From contig CM037596.1 of assembly GCA_021018995.1 (NCBI GenBank), forward strand, positions 12,103,501-12,167,500: a DNA stretch of 64,000 nt. The letters are read 5' to 3'. Below the pieces are notes generated by a model that saw nothing but the letters and a program-made list of their open reading frames with translations, was not told where the DNA came from and searched no databases. Of the stretch, positions 58,461-64,000 are shown piece after piece (within the stretch, counting starts at the first letter, position 1; every line of letters starts with the position of its first letter). A program made the position numbers and the translations under genes. This stretch comes from Chloranthus sessilifolius (lineage: Eukaryota; Streptophyta; Magnoliopsida; Chloranthales; Chloranthaceae).

Positions 58461-59154
58461 ATTAAATGACAAGAAAGATGAAATTAAAAGATATGATGCA
58501 TTCATGTAATATTAATATATATGTTTATGTTCAGTTTATTTCAGCTTAGTGAGATTATACATGCCACATGCACACATACATGAAATATATCGAAATATTA
58601 TATGGCTAGGATTGATATTTTATGCTTAAATGGATTGCATGTCTGGTCCATACAAGTGTAAACTTACACCCCTTGTTTATGTGGGTGACCAGATGAGACA
58701 GGTGTTGCCAATGACAATGTATGGGTCTATGGCGATGAGACGGCACGTGGTGCTCAAGAAATTGGACTGAATGCCGTTGATGGCTTCGTGGCCTAATTAG
58801 CTATTTTCCTTTCTAGTTAGTGGTAATTTTAAATAAATGGGACATTGATCAGTTAGTATTTTATCTAAACAGTTTAAGCTTTAATTATATTAGACTTGTT
58901 ATTGGAATAAGAACATTATCATGAGTTTTATTTAGATTAATTAATGTTTTAAAGAAATTTTATCTTCCGTTATTTAAGGTGCTTTTATCGCCTTATTATG
59001 TTTCTATGGTTCTCGATACGAAGGTACGGTCTAAGATCTTACAATTAGGAGGTTGTGAGATCTCGGGTCGCCACATATTAACCAATAATTTTTTAATGAT
59101 ATTCTATTACATTACAAATTAATATCATTGTAATCACTATTTATTACTAAGTTA

Positions 59155-60600
59155 TATAAGTCAAAGTTTGAAAAGTCAAACTCAAATAAAAAATCAAACT
59201 TTAACCAAACTTAAAATTTTGATAAAAAAAATATGTAAAGCTAAATAACAAAGTTATAAATGCTAGTATCTAATGTAAATTTATACGTTGAAATTAAATT
59301 AAATTTTTATAAAAGTCAAACTTTGATCAAAATTTTAACTTTGACCAAGAGAAAATTTTACAATGTACCAATAAGTTATAAAAGTCCAACTGTAAATTAA
59401 TATAACAATATCCATATATATCGTTAGATTAAACTAGTCAAAATTTGATCATATATTCACCTTTAATAAAAGTCAAACTTTGACTAAACGTAAAACTTCG
59501 ATAAATAAAAATTTTAAGACTAAAATATAAAGTTATAATAAACGCTAGTATGTATTATATATTGAAACAAAATTAAATTTTTAAACTTGAAAGAAAATTC
59601 AATTTTAAAAAAAAGTCAAAATTTGACTAATTTTCTAACTTTGATCAATAAAAAATTTGACAATCTACCACCAACCTACAAATTAACATAACAGTATTCG
59701 TATCCATCGCTAGGTTACACTAGTAAAAGCTTTGACTAAATATCAACTTTTAAAAAAGTCAAACTTTGACTAAATATAAAAAAAAGTAAAATAAAATTTG
59801 GTAATATACTAGAAAATAATAAATTAAAAAAATGATAATCTCATTGGGGATACAGAAGTTCAAAAAAATTAAATTGTGTTAAAAAGTCAAAGTTTGACCA
59901 AATATCAAACTTTGACTAATTAAAATTTACATTACCAAAATATAAATAACAACAGTAATATTTAATTACTATCTACTGTCGAGATACATTTCTCAACTTT
60001 TGACTAAAGTAAAAATTTGAATAAAAGTCAAACTTTGATTAATAAAAATGAGGTAATGTATTTTCAAGTTATAAGTTAAAATAATGATAGATATTTTTAA
60101 ATATAATATTTCACTAATAAAAATTTATAACATTTTATAGAAAATCGAATTTTGACCAAAAGTCAAACTTTGACTAAGAAAAAATTGTACTAATACAATA
60201 TGAATTTCTGTAGTAGTAGACTCTATCTATAAGTAGGTTTTGAGTTTAACTAAAAATAAAATGTGTAAAAGTCAAAGTTTGACTAAAGGTCAAACTATTG
60301 ACTAATACAATTGAGAATCTAGTATCAAATTATATGTCAAAACGGCAGTATCCTTTTTTTGCCATCAAATTATTAGAGTTTAAGTTTAATAAAAAATAAA
60401 CTTTAATTAAAAGTCCAAGTTTGACCTTAAGTCAACATTTGACTCCTAAAAATTTGATAATATTACTAACTTATAACTTATTATCATGTTTCAGTAGTTA
60501 AAGTTTGATCAAAAGTCAAAACTTTATATAACTTATAAATCCAATTAAAGTTTAATTAAAATTCAAATTTTGACCAAGTCAAATATTAGCTGAAAAAAGT
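59155..60600. repeat. Array of GTCAAA-N-TTTGAC palindromes
   Basis: About a dozen degenerate units of roughly 95-155 bp, each with one or two copies of gtcaaactttgac or gtcaaagtttgac. Centres lie near 59165, 59315, 59470, 59610, 59750, 59890, 60025, 60155, 60275 and 60410. TTGACY is the W-box core bound by WRKY factors. Confidence 0.8.
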
Positions 60601-60956
60601 ATGATGTAGATAATGTGGTGGTCATAGTGATTATGCCGGTATGATGATCATAGAAATTGAAGTTACTTTTTAATAGTCAAAAAATAATTTTTTTTGCTTT
60701 TAAGTTTTTTACAAGTAACTTTAGATTTGCAATCACAAAAACTTATTATTTTGTTAGTAGGAAACTCAATTTCAGCCATTTAAATGATTGAAATGGTTTC
60801 CTCCTAAAATGATTTGGTGAATGGAAATTCAATTTCCATGCGGGACAACTTAATTTCATTTCCATCTCCTTAAATAGCTATCAAACAATAACAATTAGAC
60901 ACTAAATTTTATTTCCACCATGAAATTACATTTCCATGTTATCAAACAAGGCCTTA

Positions 60957-61235
60957 ATCTTTCACACAATTGAGCTTGAGAGCAAAGTCTCGCTATCCAA
61001 TGACCAATTTTTTTATTCCACATGACACGGATCTAAAAATAAAGTGACTCAAAAAACACAGCAGTCATAATGCCTAGCTAGTAGCTAACACCTAAATATG
61101 ATTTTAGGGTCACTTTTTTAGTTAAGTCACAAGAAGAAATAAAAAAAATTGTCATATGATACATGATTCCTGGTCTCAAGGTCAATTGTGTCGAAGATTG
61201 GGATGAAATCCAATCTCCATCGCCTGATTCAAACT
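60957..61235. repeat. Relic of the inverted-repeat MITE family, left of S3
   Basis: Text such as cttgagagcaaagtctcgc and gattgggatgaaatccaatctccatcgcctgattc matches the family at 32900-35110. It continues at 63702 (agtcaatcag) beyond S3. Confidence 0.6.
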
Positions 61236-63696
61236 TATAATATCCCGAAAAATCACGTTAAACAGTGACCTCGGGATCCGTGCACGACTGGTCATAGGTT
61301 TGACCAAATAGGAGTTCAATAGTGGCATAGGGCGCAATGAATGGATGAGATGTGAGAAATCAAGTGAATATATGAAGGGTGATGTAAATCTGAAGTCACA
61401 TACGCCTATTACGGTGCATGTGCTAAATACACAAGCTTGAGGGGAGATAAAAGGGTTTAATAACCCTAAAATAGATGTTTGATTGTTGAGAGAGAAGTAA
61501 AGAAGAGAGAGAGAGAGAAGTAAAGAAGGTGGGTAATCAAGGAGTTATTGCAACTGTTTGGAAGGGGGATTCAAGCGTTTAAAAGGCCGATTCGACACGA
61601 AGGATCCGTTCAAGCCAAAGCTGGAACCCTAGCCTTTCCAACCCCTTTAACCTAATCAATTAGAGATTGATTGAAGGTAAAATTCTTGTAAATTAAATAC
61701 ATAGATTGAAGGGTTTAATTGTAGTTAGAAATAGCTAAAATCATAGAAAAATGGCTTAGAAAAGAAAGAAAAATTAGTTGGAAGAAGATTGGGAAGAACA
61801 ACCCAAAAGGGGGCTGAATCTGGCCAATTTGATTAATCAAAATTGGGATTCGATTAATCGAATTGCGCCAAGAAGTTGAAAAGTCAGAGGACCCGAATTC
61901 GATTAATCGAACTGAGTTTCGATTAATCGACCTTGATTTTCGATTAATCGATTTTGGTGTCGATTAATCGACTGAGAGCCTCCAGTGGACTTCAGTGGAT
62001 GGAGGAAAAGGACCTGGGGAAATCGACTAGTCGAAATGAGATTTCGATTAATCGATTTCGAATTTCGATTAATCGATTTGGGATCGATTAATCGATTTTG
62101 GGAACTCGATTACTCGAATTGAGAATCGAATGAAAAGAGTAGAGAATTTCAATTGATCGAATTGGGATTCGATTAATCGAATGAGAATCTTGATTAATCG
62201 ATTTTGGGAATTGATTAATCGAATCAGATTCGATTAATCGACTTTGAATTTCGATTAATCGATTTTAGAAATCGATTAATCGACTTTGGAGTTCGATTAA
62301 TCGACTGTGTCAGTTTTTATTGACTTTTTAGTTTGACTTCAAGATTCTCGGGGGGTCTTGGACCTTCCTTATTGCATCTTTAGTGATGTATTGTATGTGT
62401 TATGTTGTACCATAGGTGGTACATGTAATCATGAGAACAAGGAGCCACGTGGGACCTTGATGCATGATTTAGCAGAGACTTGAGGTAGGGAACACCTTGA
62501 ACATGTACTTTATTTTGCAAGAGCATGTATGTAGTGATATAGAATCCAAATATAAAACTGTTTTAATTGCTTAAGAATTTGTGAAAAGGGTGTGTGTGTG
62601 ACATCTATAAGAGAAATCATGATGAGCCATCCCTAGGGGATGAGAAAGTGAAGCAATAAGAGAATCAGGTGTGATGCAAGTATATGGATACATCCCAGGG
62701 ATGTATCTATGATTGAATAATGTCTGATAGGGCCTAACTGATATAAGATACCACACTTACACGGTGAATAACTATATGTAAAACACCTAATATTTTTGTT
62801 ATTTGAGGTTTGATAGGATACCCCACCGACGTGGCGGGATATCCACGACTGACGCGACTGGATATCCATGACCGATACTGCGGCGAAACCGTAAGCCAGT
62901 GCGGAGGCTTATCCGTACACAGTAAGCACACCTCAGGGGTATTGAATTGAGATAAGTGAAACCCCGCCACCGATCCCCAGGGGAAAGGGGCTTGGGTACT
63001 ATTAGTATTCCCAGGGAATACGTTTAAAATTGTCTATATAGATGACGATGAAAGGTATCTCATCGGGGCTCGATGCTATATTGCTCGGGGATTATTTAAG
63101 TTGAAAGGTTAAGTTTTGCTTTAGGCCTAGTCAGCATCATTCATGAGTAATTAAAAGACATGTGTAAACTACCAGTAAAAATGTGATTCTCTTATACTAT
63201 TTTCTCAGTAATTATATAGATACATCATGCATGACATATCATGGAATATATGTGAGTTTTGATTTTTATGTTCACTGTGTTTTGTTCCCTATTGAGCTAG
63301 GATGTAGCTCACCCCTTTAAACTATATGTCGCAGGTCCATTGTTAGCAGCGGTTGAGGCTTCGGGGGACGTAGACCCTAGTGAGTCAGACCCGACACCTG
63401 GTGATGAGTTAGAGCCACCTCCAGAGGACTTCTTCTAGAGGACTCTATTGCGCAGCTTTGAGAGTTTTCGTGAGCTTGTTTTGTTTGGCTTGGTATGTCA
63501 AGCCTTGTTTTGTAAACAATGTAATTAAATGATGAAATTATTCTTTTGAGGCGAACCATCAGTGATTATTCTAGTTACTATTTTCAGTTCATTATTATTG
63601 CTTGATATACCAGTGTTCCGTGCTTAGTCAAAGGGCACGATCAAGATGATCGTGCGACGGCACGGGTTTCGGGGTGTCGAAATCTGGGCTGTCACA
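61236..63696 (+). mobile_element. Solo LTR S3 of the element I family
   Basis: Perfect duplicate aaact (61231-61235 and 63697-63701). The first two bases are TA instead of TG. Ends ggctgtcaca. Contains the palindrome array at 61829-62306. Confidence 0.92.
61829..62306 (+). repeat. Palindrome array in S3
   Basis: About 18 copies, nearly all with the TTAA core, in the same order of spacers as S1 (for example the tcgactgagagcctccagtg junction). Confidence 0.88.
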
Positions 63697-63701
63697 AAAC
63701 T

Positions 63702-63767
63702 AGTCAATCAGCTAATATATACCGGATTGGACTCGAACAAAATTCTAAAAACACACTTTTTATAAAT

Positions 63768-63817
<50 letters not shown>

Positions 63818-64000
63818 TATATTATCTTAAAACCGAAAAAGAGGTGCTTGAATTTGGCTAATACGCATAGGATATATTAGATCGTATCCTCTTGGGACCC
63901 AGCTGATATGCCAATTATACAGTACATCATATCCCTACGATAGGTGAGATGTGCGATAAGGATATGTAAAGGAAAATGTGATATACTATAACAGTACTTG
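63702..64000. other. Right flank, nothing recognised apart from a (TA)n run
   Basis: (TA)n at 63775-63812. The first bases complete the MITE relic split by S3. Confidence 0.6.

Larger units (their letters stand above)
36953..59075 (+). mobile_element. Element III: Tekay-type chromovirus (gypsy)
   Basis: LTRs at 36953-38441 and 56974-59075, TSD tatta (36948-36952 and 59076-59080), a tRNA-Met PBS, gag, protease, RT, RNase H, integrase, chromodomain and PPT in that order. Element IV splits RT at 40830. Domain order and a chromodomain after the integrase define a chromovirus, and the sequence looks most like the Tekay/Del branch. Six in-frame stops and one frameshift make this copy inactive. Confidence 0.92.
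56974..59075 (+). repeat. 3' LTR of element III (2,102 bp)
   Basis: Starts tatcatga (TG changed to TA), ends gggtcgccaca. Holds the A/B boxes (57143-57196), a module of about 250 bp at 57745-57995 similar to the LTRs of elements II and IV, and a run of cccaacgtcttgagcgggacggagtc-type tandem phrases (58205-58460). Confidence 0.9.
36725..60953. mobile_element. Harbinger-like element split by element III
   Basis: The left end ggccctgtttgata at 36725 and the right end tatcaaacaaggcc at 60953 are inverted copies with tta on both sides (36722-36724 and 60954-60956). Removing element III and one tatta leaves an element of about 2.1 kb (36725-36952 plus 59081-60953). It has no transposase; most of the right part is the array described below. 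Confidence 0.7.

Overview
The window is repeat-dominated nuclear DNA from a flowering plant. Plant LTR-retrotransposons of the gypsy superfamily (Athila-like and Tekay-like), solo LTRs, and MITEs with plant-type PIF/Harbinger (TTA), hAT-like and CACTA ends fill most of it. I found no convincing host gene, rRNA, tRNA or CRISPR array. The species cannot be told from the sequence.

Layout. (1) 1-20460: element I, a large LTR element on the + strand with its left end outside the window. It has the tail of the 5' LTR (1-955), a tRNA-Met-type PBS, a small zinc-knuckle ORF1, a long non-coding region full of short palindromes, ORF2 with its own TATA box, a PPT and a 2.8-kb 3' LTR (17639-20460). It has no protease, reverse transcriptase or integrase, so it is non-autonomous. 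Element II (1438-12546, Athila-like, + strand, TSD cacca) sits after the third codon of ORF1. (2) 20461-27039: single-copy-looking DNA, two adjacent Harbinger-like elements (22226-23945 and 23949-25517) and an old minus-strand gypsy remnant. That remnant is split by solo LTR S1 (27040-29599), which belongs to the element-I family. (3) 29600-36721: the rest of the remnant, a minus-strand pair of direct repeats that look like LTRs, several MITEs and a degenerate tandem repeat. (4) 36722-60956: a four-level nest. A Harbinger-like element (TSD tta) contains element III, a Tekay-type chromovirus (36953-59075, TSD tatta). Element III contains element IV, Athila-like on the minus strand (40831-54736, TSD attac). 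Element IV contains solo LTR S2 (49427-52082, TSD aaaat). (5) 60957-64000: an inverted-repeat MITE relic carrying solo LTR S3 (61236-63696, TSD aaact).

How the parts relate. The element-I family and the Athila-like family each inserted into the other, so both were active over overlapping periods. Element III is nearly complete: gag, protease, RT, RNase H, integrase and chromodomain lie in one frame apart from one frameshift, six in-frame stops that all fit C-to-T decay, and a 227-bp block with perfect GT-AG ends that looks like an intron. Elements II and IV have gag-pol in pieces; many breaks in II look more like consensus errors than natural decay.

The most unusual feature is the set of dense arrays of the 12-bp palindrome TCGA-YTAR-TCGA in every element-I-family LTR reaching that part, repeated in the element-I interior just upstream of the ORF2 TATA box, with a related version in the unrelated LTRs of element IV. 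A second array, GTCAAA-N-TTTGAC (paired W-box cores), fills the Harbinger-like host of element III.
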